From NCBI GenBank assembly GCA_027627225.1, contig CM051030.1:3997501-4061500 (forward strand): DNA of 64,000 nt, in the 5' to 3' direction. Source of the DNA: Congeria kusceri. Lineage: Eukaryota > Mollusca > Bivalvia > Myida > Dreissenidae. Shown here piece after piece: positions 45,107-55,545 of this stretch; the first letter of the stretch is position 1, and each line of letters starts with the position of its first letter. Under the pieces are notes generated by a model. That model did not search any database and was not told where the DNA came from. It saw only the letters and a program-made list of their open reading frames with translations. A program made the position numbers and the translations under genes.

Positions 45107-48100
45107 AATACAGCGATGATTGTGATCAATATTGACTGCTGTTAGTACCCCCAGAGAAATAGGTACCTGGATACAGCTATGATTTTAATAAATGTTAACA
45201 CCCTCCCGCACAGCTACTATTCCTTTGATCAAGGTTGATGTCTCCTTCACAGCAAATATTATTTGGACTAATGTTGATTCTCCCAAACGCACAGCTACAC
45301 TATTATTTTGATCAATGTTGATTCTCCCAACCGCAGAGCTACACTATTATTTTGACCAATGCTGATTCTCCCAACCGCACAACTACACTATTATTTTGAT
45401 CAATTTTGATCCCTCCCGCACAGCTACTATTATTTTGATCAATGTTGACTCCCCACCACTGCACAGCTATTATTATTTTGATCAATGTTGATCCCTCCCG
45501 CACAGCTATTATTATTTTGAACAATGTTGATTCCCCACCACTGTACAGCCACTATTATTTTGATCAATTATGACTCCCCACCACTGCACAACTACTATTA
45601 TTTTGATCAATCATGATTCCCCACCACTGCACAGCTACAATTATTTTGATCAATGATTACTCCCCACCACTGCACAGCTACTATTATTTGATCAATGTTG
45701 ATCCCCCGCAGAGCTACTATTATTTTGATCAACGATTACTCTCCACCACTGCACAGCTACTATTATTTGGATCACTGGTGATTTCTCCCGCACAGCTACT
45801 ATTATTTTGAACAATGTTGATTCCCCACCACTGCACAGCTACTATTATTTTGATCAATGTTGATCCCTCCTGAAAAGCTACTATTATTTTGATCAATGTT
45901 GATCCCCCCGCACAGATACTATTATTTTGATCAATGTTGATCCCCCCGCATAGCTACTATTATTTTGATCACTGGTGATTTCTCCCGCACAGCTACTATT
46001 ATTTTGAACAATGTTGATTCCCCACCACTGCACAGCTACTATTATTTTGATCAAAGTTGATCCCTCCTGAAAAGCTACTATTATTTTGATCAATGTTGAT
46101 CCCCCCGCACAGATACTATTATTTTGATAAATGTTGATCCCCCTGCACAGCTACTATTATTTTGATCAATGTTGATCCCCCCGCACAGCTATTATTATTT
46201 TGATCAATGTTGATCCCCCCGCACAGCTACTGCTATTTTGATCAATGTTGATCCCCCCGCACAGCTACTATTATTTTGATCAATGTTGAACCCCCGCACA
46301 GCTACTATTATTTTGATCAATGTTGATCCCTCTCGCACAGCTACTATTATTTTGATCAATGTTGATTTCCCGCAGAGCTACTATTATTTTGAACAATGTT
46401 GATTCCCCACAACTGCCCAGCTACTATTATTTTGATCAATGTTGATCCCTCCCGCACAGCTACTATTATTTTGATAAAAGTTGATCCCCCCGAACAGATA
46501 TTATTATTTTCATCAATGTTGAACCCCCGCACAGCTACTATTATTTTGATCAATGATTACTCCCCTCCACTGCACAGCTACTATTATTTTGATCAATGTT
46601 GATCCCTCCAGCACAGCTACAATTATTTTGAACAATGTTGATTCCCCACCAGTGAACAGCTACTATTATTTTGATCAACGTTGATCCCTCCCGCACAGCT
46701 ACTATTATTTTCATCAATGTTGATCCCCCCGCACAGATACTATTATTTTGATCAATGTTGATCCCCCCGCACAGCTACAATTATTTTGATCAATGTTGAA
46801 CCCGCGCAGAGCTGTTATTATTTTGATCAATGTTGATCCCTCCCGCACAGCTACTATTATTTTGATCAATGTTGAACCCCCGCACAGCTACTATTATTTT
46901 GATCAATGTTGATCCCCCCGCACAGATATTATTATTTTGATCAATGTTGATCCCCCTGCACAGCTACTATTATTTTGATAATTGTTGATCCCCAGCACAG
47001 ATACTATTATTTTGATCAATGTTGATCCCCCCGCACAGCTACTATTATTTTGATCAATGTTGAACCCCCGCACAGATAGTATTATTTTGATCAATGTTGA
47101 TCCCTCCCGCACGGCTACTATTATTTTGATCAAAGTTGATCCCCCCGAACAGATATTATTATTTTGATCAATGTTGAACCCCCGCACAGCTACTATTATT
47201 TTGATCAATGTTGATCCCCCCGCACAGATACTATTATTTTGATCAATGTTGATCCCTCCCGCACGGCTACTACTATTTTGATCAAAGTTGATCCCCCCGA
47301 ACAGATATTATTATTTTCATCAATGTTGAAACCCCGCACAGCTACTATTATTTTGATCAATGATTACTCCCCACCACTGCACAGCTACTATTATTTTGAT
47401 CAATGTTGATCCCTCCAGCACAGCTACTATTATTTTGAACAATGTTGATTCCCCAACAGTGAACAGCTACTATTATTTTGATCAATGTTGATCCCCCCGC
47501 ACAGTTACTATTATTTTCATCAATGTTGATCCCCCCGCACAGCTACAATTATTTTGATCAATGTTGAACCCGCGCAGAGCTACTATTATTTTGATCAATA
47601 TTGATCCCTCCCGCACAACTACTATTATTTTGATCAATGTTGAACCCCCGCACAGCTACTATTATTTTGATCAATGTTGATCCCCCCGCACAGATACTAT
47701 TATTTTGATCAATGTTGATCCCCCTGCACAGCTACTATTATTTTGATAATTGTTGATCCCCCGCACAGATACTATTATTTTGATAAATGTTGATCCCCCC
47801 GCACAGCTACTATTATTTTGATCAATGTTGAACCCCCGCATAGATAGTATTATTTTGATCAATGTTGATCCCTCCCGCACAGCTACTATTATTTTGATCA
47901 ATGTTGATCCCCCGCAGAGCTACTATTATTTTGATCAATGTTGATCCCTCCCGCACAGCTACTATTATTTTGAACAATGTTTATTCCCCACCACTGCACA
48001 GCTACTTTTATTTTGATCATTGTTGATCGGGGGGCACAGCTACTATTATATTGATCAATGTTGATCCCCCCGCACAGATACTATTATTTTGATCAATGTT

Positions 48101-48310
48101 GATCCCTCCCGCACAGCTACTATTATTTTGATCAATGTTGATCCCCCCACACAGCTACTATTATTTTGATCATGTTGAACCCCCGCAAAGCTACTATTAT
48201 TTTGATCAATGTTGATCCCTCCGCACAGATTCTATTATTCGGATCAATGTTGATCACCCCCCCCCCCGCACAGATACTATTATTTTTATCAATGTTGATC
48301 TCCCCCCCTC
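45107..48310. repeat. ~3.2-kb minisatellite, 38-43-bp unit, about 80 copies
   Basis: The plus-strand unit is CTATTATTTTGATCAATGTT then GATCCCCCCGCACAGCTA (38-39 bp), with a second type in which the GATC..CGCA part reads GATTCCCCACCACTGCA (43 bp). The two types are interspersed. Inner units are very similar; the units nearest the Rh exon (45107-45200) are degenerate. The GATCAA..TTGATC core is nearly palindromic, and the minus strand carries a 5-6-base G-run per unit. The many minus-strand ORFs (STLIKIIVAV repeats) arise from unit lengths near multiples of three. Confidence 0.95.
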
Positions 48311-48360
48311 CTCGCAGCCACTCGCCGTTGAATATGGTTCCTGAATACATTATAAGACAC
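48311..48360 (-). repeat. Shortened duplicate of the Rh exon start beyond the minisatellite
   Basis: Minus-strand GTATTCAG|GAACCATATT then CAACGGC. It matches the acceptor and first bases of the exon at 45093 (GTATCAAG|GAACCATATT) and then jumps to the exon's later CAACGGC, skipping ~24 bases. It therefore looks like an internally deleted copy of the exon start, on the far side of the array. Confidence 0.7.
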
Positions 48361-49177
48361 GAGTCTTTACAGTCAACGTAATTGTTACCAATATGTAATA
48401 GACTCTACAATTTTTATAGTGTCCTTGAAAGGGATTGCATTGGTGTTATGGATACTTTGGGTACCCTGCGATCGCTGTGAGGAGTTTGGCCAAAATATTC
48501 GCAGAGGTTACTTCCCCCGGAGGTCATCTTAAATACAGTGTAACAGGGGAAATGACTGTAAGTGTACTGCTAACAGTATTCTCCCCTGCTTCGCCGTTTT
48601 TACTGTCCATTAGGGGCAGTAACTGTGTTGCGCAAAATCAGCAACCTCCGCGCAGAGATTAAACTGTGTCCCAGCATAGCTGGATTGATCCCTGCCGGCA
48701 TGCCTTTCCACTAGATCTATAAATAAGACCAGACCTTCCACGTGACCATGGTCATATCACTTGGCGCGAAACAAATTCGTGGACAAGCACATGAAAAAAT
48801 GTGGACAACGTACAATCCTTGCGTTGTTATGTTTACTTTTTTTTGTATTTATTTTTGCTTTTTATTTTAACTCGTTATTTATACAGTATACCTGGACCAA
48901 TAATGCAACATGTGCGTGCAATTATTATAAAACAATAATGAAAAAAAAAAAGTGTATAAAATAAATCTTCAATCTCCTCATAATCGTCTCCCCTGAAAAC
49001 TTCCAAATCTGTAAGTTTGCTAACTAGTGGTGGCAGCGTAACTGTGAAGAGTATCAAATGGGAATTAACCGCTGTGAGGAGCTTGCAAAATCAGAAAACC
49101 TTTAAGACTGGTTTAAATTATAAAATGGTAACAATGTTAACGGTACAGTGAAAATTGGAACCAGACTGGACACTTAC
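48361..49177. other. Rh intron, nothing else recognised
   Basis: No exon or defined repeat seen. Confidence 0.4.
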
Positions 49178-49322
49178 CGACCATCGAGAAGAGATCCGAA
49201 TGATAGACCGGTGTGGCCTTCAGGCTTGCTTTGACCCTCTTGTCGTAAAGTACACGTGACACGGCGAGACCAAAATACGCCCCAAATGCGTGGATGTACA
49301 TCGACTCTCCAATATCCGTTGC
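49178..49322 (-). CDS. Rh transporter exon with first pore histidine
   Basis: Acceptor ATTTTTTCAG|GCAACG, donor GGTCG|GTAAGT. It encodes ATDIGESMYIHAFGAYFGLA then VSRVLYDKRVKASLKATPVYHSDLFSMV. The D-x7-H spacing with IHAFGAYFGL is the first pore-His region of Rh proteins. 145 nt, phase 0 to phase 1. No lesion. Confidence 0.92.
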
Positions 49323-49439
49323 CTGAAAAAATGCAAACATAAGTATAAAACATTGCCATACATTGATAGATTAACAAGAACTATCACTGTCAATGATGAA
49401 CGCCTCCCTGGACACATTGATACTAACTCGGTAAATCAT

Positions 49440-50280
49440 GAACAGGAATGTGAATCAATGGCATAACTAACCTACCAACATTTGAAAAACCTATATTCAT
49501 CCATTGTGCTATTATTGCCCAGGTCAACCTGCCTACCAAGTCTTATGAACCTAGGCCTACGATTTCATAGTTATCGACAAGGTTTTCCAACTATTGGTCA
49601 GCTTGACCTTGAACATTAACCCTAAGTCCCAATAGTCAATAGGGTTCCACTTCTAGTCTTAACCAGCCTATCAGTCAAGTTTCATGAACCTTGGCCTAAG
49701 GGTTCTAGTTATTCCCTAGACAAGATTTTTTGAAACTTTTGATCGATTTCACCTTGACCTTTGACCTTAAGACCCAATAATGAATAGGAATCCACTTCTA
49801 GTCATGACTATCCTACCTACCAAACAACATAACAAGATGGCCTTAAATTGTTCACCCTGTTTAGTGATGCGATCTTATGAGCCTTGTTTCGAAATGAACA
49901 TCGACTAGTAATTGAACTGACTACCAGATATAAGCTGCGATGCGGCTTTTTATGTTATTTGACACAGTGACCTATATTTCAACCCGTATGACCCAAATGT
50001 CATCAAGAATATCAAAAGCACAGATATTCAATCAGATCGGGTAAAAGATGGAGCTCCTAGAGTATTAACGAGTTATATATTTTATTTGATCTACTGGCCT
50101 AGGTTTTCAAGCCACGTGACCCATATTGGTACTTGACCTAAATGTTCTCATATTACATAATCTTGCAAAATTACAAACTGATCGGCTAAAGCAAACTCGA
50201 TTTTATGGAGGACGACGATCTGACAAAGTTTGAACCTGATCGGATTTATAAGTGGTTCCTAGTGCGTGTACGGTATTTCA
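49440..50280. repeat. Degenerate GACCTTGACC-type repeats in an Rh intron
   Basis: Diverged blocks such as AGCTTGACCTTGAACATTAA, TCACCTTGACCTTTGACC and GCCACGTGACCCATATTGGT resemble units of the other tandem-repeat families, but no ends could be defined. Confidence 0.45.
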
Positions 50281-50635
50281 AAAGTTGACGTAGTGCCCCA
50301 CTTCAGCGCTTTTATTTGTCATTTGGACACGAATGGTAGAACATACATGTAAGGATTACTGTAAAATCACTTTATTTCGGTGTGTTTAAATTTTACGCAT
50401 TCTGGTCAAACAAATGACTTGTGTGTCATTAAATTCGAGCTTTTTTTTCATTTTCATTTATATATCGTCCCTTGAAATATAATGATGACAACTTCTGGCT
50501 TTTAAGGGACGATATTTACTAATAATCATGCGAACAAATTTTTATGCGGGTTGTTAAATTCGAGATCGCAAAATGCGCGAAAATTAGACAACCGCGAAAT
50601 AAACCGATCGTATAGTATAGAGTATAGAAACATAT

Positions 50636-50786
50636 GTAAAGATGTTCCGTGCAGATCCATTGGTTGATTTGGGCGATGACGATCTCAATCAACGTCATGA
50701 CGAGCAGCTGAAGGGGCGTGGTCTTGCCTAGCACCGCCCCAAACGATATCAACACGGTGGCTGCGGCGAAATCGAGGCTGATCAAC
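50636..50786 (-). CDS. Rh transporter exon with disrupted splice donor
   Basis: Acceptor CGTTTTAG|GTTGATC. It encodes LISLDFAAATVLISFGAVLG then KTTPLQLLVMTLIEIVIAQI and NQWICTEHLY. Phase and family length place the exon end after TAC at 50636, but the intron then begins ATATGT where a donor would be GTATGT. No GT in the right phase lies nearby. The likeliest reading is a G-to-A change at donor position +1. A U12-type AT-AC intron is unlikely because the sequence does not match its consensus and the acceptor is CAG. Confidence 0.85.
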
Positions 50787-50939
50787 CTAAAACGAGACAA
50801 GCAGCACGTTTAAAGCCCATTATGTAACTCATATATAAGTTAGATACAGACTGCTGTGAAAAAAAACAAAAACAGAGCAAATGTATGCTTTTTCGATCCT
50901 TGTGGAACTATTTGTGTTTAGTTTTCGGATCATGTATAT

Positions 50940-51305
50940 CCACCATAAACATTACTACTACCACTGCTACTACTGCTGCTACTACTACTGATGCTACTGC
51001 TGCTGCAACTACTACTTCTACTGCTTCTGCAATGACTACCACCACCGTCACTACTACTACTACTACTACAACTACCAGTACTACTACTACTACTACTACT
51101 ATTACTACTACTACTACTACTACTTCTACTTCTACTACTACTACAACTACTACCACTACTACTACTACGACTACTACTGCTGCAATTGCTACTACTGCAA
51201 CTACTTCAACTACTAGTGCTGCTTCTACCGCTGCTGCTGCTACTGCTGCCACTGCTGCTGCTTCTATCGCCACTACTACTTCTACAATAACACTAGCAAC
51301 TGCAA
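50940..51305. repeat. ACT trinucleotide microsatellite
   Basis: (ACT)n with GCT, TCT and ACC interruptions over ~360 bp. It gives long artificial Thr- and Val-rich ORFs on the two strands. Confidence 0.95.
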
Positions 51306-51539
51306 AAATAAATAACAAATAACACAGTTCTTATTGCTACTTCTAGTATTGCTGCTGTTGGTATTAACAACTTCAGCTACTTATACTACTGATATTTTAC
51401 GATTACAAGACAACAACAACAACAACAAAACAATACAAGTAATAAGAAGAGCTGTTTATAAAACAGGTATGCCTACTCTAGGTTAAAAGCAATCTTAAAA
51501 TATCAAGTTCGGTGAAGATATATTGAAATCTGTTGGACA

Positions 51540-54185
51540 TAGAGAGCGAAAAATTGCTTAAAAGGCTAATTTTAGATAATCCAGGGGCTATAACTCTGCT
51601 GTTTCTGGGGCGATTTGGTTGATCATCCAACTTGACTAAGATATAATGATCTTAAACATTTTCATGTAGTTTGGTGAAGATCCGATGAAAACTGTTGGAC
51701 TTAAAGAGCGGAAATGGCTATAAATGGTAACTTAAGAAATTTCAAGGGCCATAACATATGTCTCCAACCACGCACCGCCATAACTCCACCAAAATCCACA
51801 TACAAATTATGTGCTGAAGATATGTACAACCAAACTTCACTTGGTACTGATAAATTCCTGTGAAGTTTTGTCGAATTCTAGCCAGAGGCTACGGAAAAGG
51901 TCTGTTATATCAATAACTTGAAAGGGCCATAACTCCACCAAAATTCTGCCGCCGACGATATGCACAAACCAGCAAAATCCGACCAGCGGGTTACGGAGAA
52001 CAAGCGCAGACAAGGTCTGTTATGTTAAAAATTTCAAAGAGCCATAACTCCACCAAAGATCCGCCGACGACGACATGCCGAGGATATGCACAACTAGACT
52101 TTGTACTGATCAATCATGTGAAGTTTCGTCAAAATCGGACCAGGAATTAGGGAGAAAAAGTGCAGACAAGGTCTATTATGTTTAAAACTTCAAAGGGTCA
52201 CAACTCCGCCAAAAACCCGCCAAAGAAGACATGCAGACGAAGTGCACAACTAGACTTGGTAATGATCAATGCTGTGAAGTTTCGTCAAAATCCGACCAGG
52301 AGTTATGGAGAACAAGGGCAGACACGGTCTGTTATGTGAACAAGAGGGCCATGATGGCCCAAAACGCTCACCTGAGAACTGGTACAGATAAAGACCATAC
52401 TGTTGTGACAGGTTTGAAAATTAAGGTATCTGAACAATACGCAGAGGGGGACAGGATCAATTTTGATTAAAAACATCGGTTAGTGCAATGGGCGAACTAA
52501 AGTACGAGTTGGGTAGTGGATGTGCAGTGTTTTTACTAATGGTTCTCAAATCATTTTTCTCGATATGCTTACCTGACCCTTTTTCATTAAGTCATTGACA
52601 ATTCTGGAAAATGCAGCAACAGTAGATTTTGATGTATTTTTCGCAAACAGTTTTGGAGAACTAATTGCAATGTGATAATTGCGATGGCTGTGCTATAAGG
52701 TAAAGTTTGGCTTTTTGGGGGATAATTTTCTGTCCAATGATGATAAATGATATTAATGCAGGCTCTGAAGACATCAATGATGCATGTACAAATAACTGCA
52801 TGCAAGTCTTGGAACTGTTGGAAATCAAATTGTATCAATCAATTGTTATGGTCATGCGCAAACTGTGTAAGTTTGGTCATCATTGAATCAAAAATCGTGT
52901 GTGCAAGCAAATCATGGACAACTTGTTGATGTTTTTTTTCCAAACACAAGGGGCAATAACTCTGGTGTTTCTGGCCAGGTCATGTTTTATTCGACTTCAC
53001 ATGTAGTCTTACGTTCATAGACAAACTGTACACGATTGGTGAAAATTGGATGAAAAAAGAAGCCTCTATCCTGAATAATGTCCATTTTTGCATATTTTTT
53101 CACAAACAAAGAGCAATAACTCTGTTGTTTCTGGTCCGATCTTTCTTATATTCGACTTCTACTTTAATATTATGGTCACAGACAACTGTGCAAGATTTAG
53201 TGAAGATTGGATGAAAAATAAAGTCTCAATCCTGAATAATGTCCATTTTTGCAATATCTTTCACAAACAAAGGGCAATAACTCTAGTGTTTCTGGTCCGA
53301 TCTTGCTTATATTCGTCTTTATCTGTAACCTCATGGTAATAGACAAACTGTGCAAGATTGGTGAAGATTGGATGAAAAATGAAGTCTCTATCCTGAATGA
53401 TGTCCATTTTGTATATTTTTTTAATAAACAAAGGGGAATAACTCTGATGTTTGAATCTGGCCCATTTTTGGCGTCTGATGAGATCTGATGGTCATACACA
53501 AACTGTGAATTTGTGCACTTTTTGCATGAAAAAGGGGTGTTACTGGTGTGATCTGACCCAATAACAATCCCATCCGAGATTTTATGGTCATACACAAACT
53601 GTGCAAGTTAGTTCAAGATTGAATAAAAAATGTAGTGTTTATCGCGATAACGGTCCAAATTGTTGACGGCATACGGACAACGAACGACGCCGGAGAGGTC
53701 CCCTATACCAACAGCTCACCGAGCACTTCGTGCTCAGGTGAGCTAAAAACTTCAAAGGACCATAACTCCGATAAAAATCCGCTGACGACGACATGCCGAC
53801 TATATGCACAATTAGAGTTGGTACTGATAAATCCTGTAAAGTTTCGTCAAAATCTCACCTGGAGTAACGAAGAACACGCGCAGACAATGTCTGTTATGTG
53901 AAAAACTTCAAAGGACCATAACTCCGCGAACAAATCCGCCGACGACAACATGCCGACGATAGCCACAACTAGACTTGGTACTGATCAATCCTGTGGATGT
54001 TCGTCAAAATCGGACCAGGGGTTATAGAGAAGAAGCGCAGACAGGTGCTGTTATGTGAAAAACTTCAAAGGGTCATAACTCCGCAAAGAATCCACCGACG
54101 ACGATATGTCGACGATATGCACAACTAGACTTTGTACTGATCAATCCTGTAAAGTTTAGTCAAAATCGGACCAGGGGTTACGGAG
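51540..54185 (+). repeat. ~150-bp tandem array split by an inserted element
   Basis: Units contain GGGCCATAACTCCGCCAAAA, GACGACATGCCGACGATATG, CACAACTAGACTTGGTACTG, AAGTTTCGTCAAAATCGGAC and CAGACAAGGTCTGTTATGTG. Four to five units lie at 51740-52339 and three to four at 53746-54185, with the element 52340-53745 between them. Further diverged units (51540-51740) precede them. Confidence 0.8.
52340..53745 (+). mobile_element. Tandem-repeat element, GAGGGCC/CTCAGGTGAGCTA family, copy 3 (precise ends)
   Basis: Left end ACAAGAGGGCCATGATGGCC with GCTCACCTGAG; right end AGCACTTCGTGCTCAGGTGA then GCTA. It lies inside a unit of another array: sister units read TTATGTGAAAAACTTC, and here the site reads TTATGTGA[element]AAAACTTC. 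All five A's of the empty site are accounted for without duplication. The body has about six ~165-bp tandem units. Confidence 0.85.
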
Positions 54186-54381
54186 ACAAAACATTTTGTC
54201 AGGAGTCAAAGCATCCATCCATCCGTCCATCTATCCATCAATCCAGACATTCAGACATCCATCCATACAACTTTCCAGCACAAAATTAATGTCTCACTAC
54301 ATGGGGGGGAGACATAACAAGTTCCCCAACTTAAGTCACTTCAATTGTAAAATGGCTACCATTATACGAACGACAACTCAC

Positions 54382-54573
54382 TCGTTCGCGAGTGCGTCAT
54401 ATCTGTCTCCCTTGAATACTCTATAGCGGGTAAATCCCCGGATGAGGATAGACCATTGCACACAATGGACGCTAGGAAGAAGTTAATGCCGACCGCTGTG
54501 TAACCATAGCGACTGAGGAAGGTCATCAAGAACCCGAAGCCGATGAAGATCATCACGTGGACATCTTGAATCG
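54382..54573 (-). CDS. Rh transporter, most upstream exon found, with one-base frameshift
   Basis: Acceptor CTTTCAG|CGATTC, donor AACGA|GTGAGT. It encodes (x)[20 protein letters not shown] then [16 protein letters not shown], after which the frame changes and resumes as [18 protein letters not shown] then DRYDALANE. Exon length is 192 nt; the flanking phases require 193, so one base is missing near 54459-54466. ATTGTGTGCAATGG would read I-G-V-Q-W with one extra G, matching the family's (F/L)G(I/V)QW. Cause: mutation or assembly error at a GG pair. The preceding exon was not found. Confidence 0.88.
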
Positions 54574-54719
54574 CTGAAAGAATATTTATAACCTTATAAC
54601 CTCTAAAGTACAGGTAGAACAAATTAAAACCAAAATAAAAGTATATTATGCTTTGTTCTTAATGAAAAACAATAAACAGATACATGTACATATAATAAAC
54701 AGACAAAAACATATTCAAA

Positions 54720-55545
54720 ACACATGTTGTTGTAAGCGGTGTTGGTGCTCGACAAAACGGTAAAATCTAGTTAACCAAGAAATAGCCCATTTTAATTATT
54801 TTAAGTCAAAATTAGGTCAAGGTCAAAGTGAGGTTGGGTGATATGGGTGGATTGAGAACGGTCATAAGCAACAATTGTATAAGTATCCAAGTGTTGATGC
54901 TTGAGAAGAGATTAGGCCAAAAAAGTTAATTGTTGGTTTCCGCTTACGTCTCAAACAATATTCTATGTTTGAGAAACACACATGCACCAGGTTGGTGCTG
55001 GATAGCCCATTTCTTAGTCCAAATTAGGTCAAGGTCAAGGTCAAGGTGAGGTTGGATGATATGGGTGGATTGGGGATAGTCATATGCAACAACTGTGTAA
55101 ATATCCAAGTGTGGCAGCAAGCGGTTTTGGTGTTAGACGAAACGGTAAAATCTAGTTAACCAAGAAACAGCCCATTTGAATTATTCTAAGGGCAAATTAG
55201 GTCAAGGTCAAAGAGAGGCTGGGTGATATGGGTGGATTGGGAGCGGTCATAAGTAACAACTGTGTAAATATCCAAGTGTTGTTGCAAGCGGTGTTGGCGC
55301 TAGACGAAACGGTAAAATCTAGTTAACCAAGAAACAGCCCATTTGAATTATTCTCAGTGCAAATTAGGTCAAGGTCAATGTCAAAGTGAGAGTGGGTAAT
55401 ATGGAGGATAGGGAATGGTCATTGGTGCTAGACGAAACGGTAAAATCTACTTAACCTTGTAACGGACGGAAGGACGGACGGATGGATGGACGGACGGACG
55501 GACGGACGGACGGACGGACAGGACAATCACTATATGCATAGCAAT
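54720..55545 (+). mobile_element. Tandem-repeat element, GGGGGCATA family, copy 4 (degenerate ends)
   Basis: A fragment (54720-54900) then a fuller copy from ACAATATTCTATGTTTGAGA (54955) with three units of the AGGTCAAGGTCAAAGTGAGG / CGGTAAAATCTAGTTAACCA type. A GGAC tail at 55478-55518 leads into CAATCACTATATGC, but the terminal hairpin is decayed. Confidence 0.65.

Larger units (their letters stand above)
33841..54573 (-). pseudogene. Rh-family ammonium transporter gene (8 exons seen; possibly disabled)
   Basis: Eight minus-strand exons collectively encode about 400 residues of a Rh glycoprotein (RhBG/RhCG-like), a multi-pass plasma-membrane channel for NH3/NH4+. Splice phases are mutually consistent across all exons. 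Conserved features include [32 protein letters not shown], the pore segment DIGESMYIHAFGAYFGL with Asp and first pore His, [16 protein letters not shown], and DTCGVNNLHGMPAIL with the second pore His. The first exon (signal/first helix) was not found between 54.6 kb and the window end. Three lesions are visible: a one-base frameshift in the most upstream exon, a splice donor reading AT, and a TGA replacing the conserved Trp of the LWLYWPSFN-type motif. Whether it is a true pseudogene or an assembly problem cannot be settled from the sequence. Introns are loaded with repeats. Confidence 0.85.

Noticed and set aside
45339..48350. Repetitive minus-strand ORFs (STLIKIIVAV)
   Set aside because: They come from minisatellite units of 39 bp; the frame is lost at each 38-bp unit and codon content is not protein-like.
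50630..50640. U12-type AT-AC intron at the Rh exon
   Set aside because: The ATATGTTTC sequence does not fit the U12 donor consensus and the acceptor is a normal CAG.
50885..51322. Thr-rich and Val-rich ORFs of ~140 residues
   Set aside because: Produced by an ACT trinucleotide repeat; no conserved sequence outside it.
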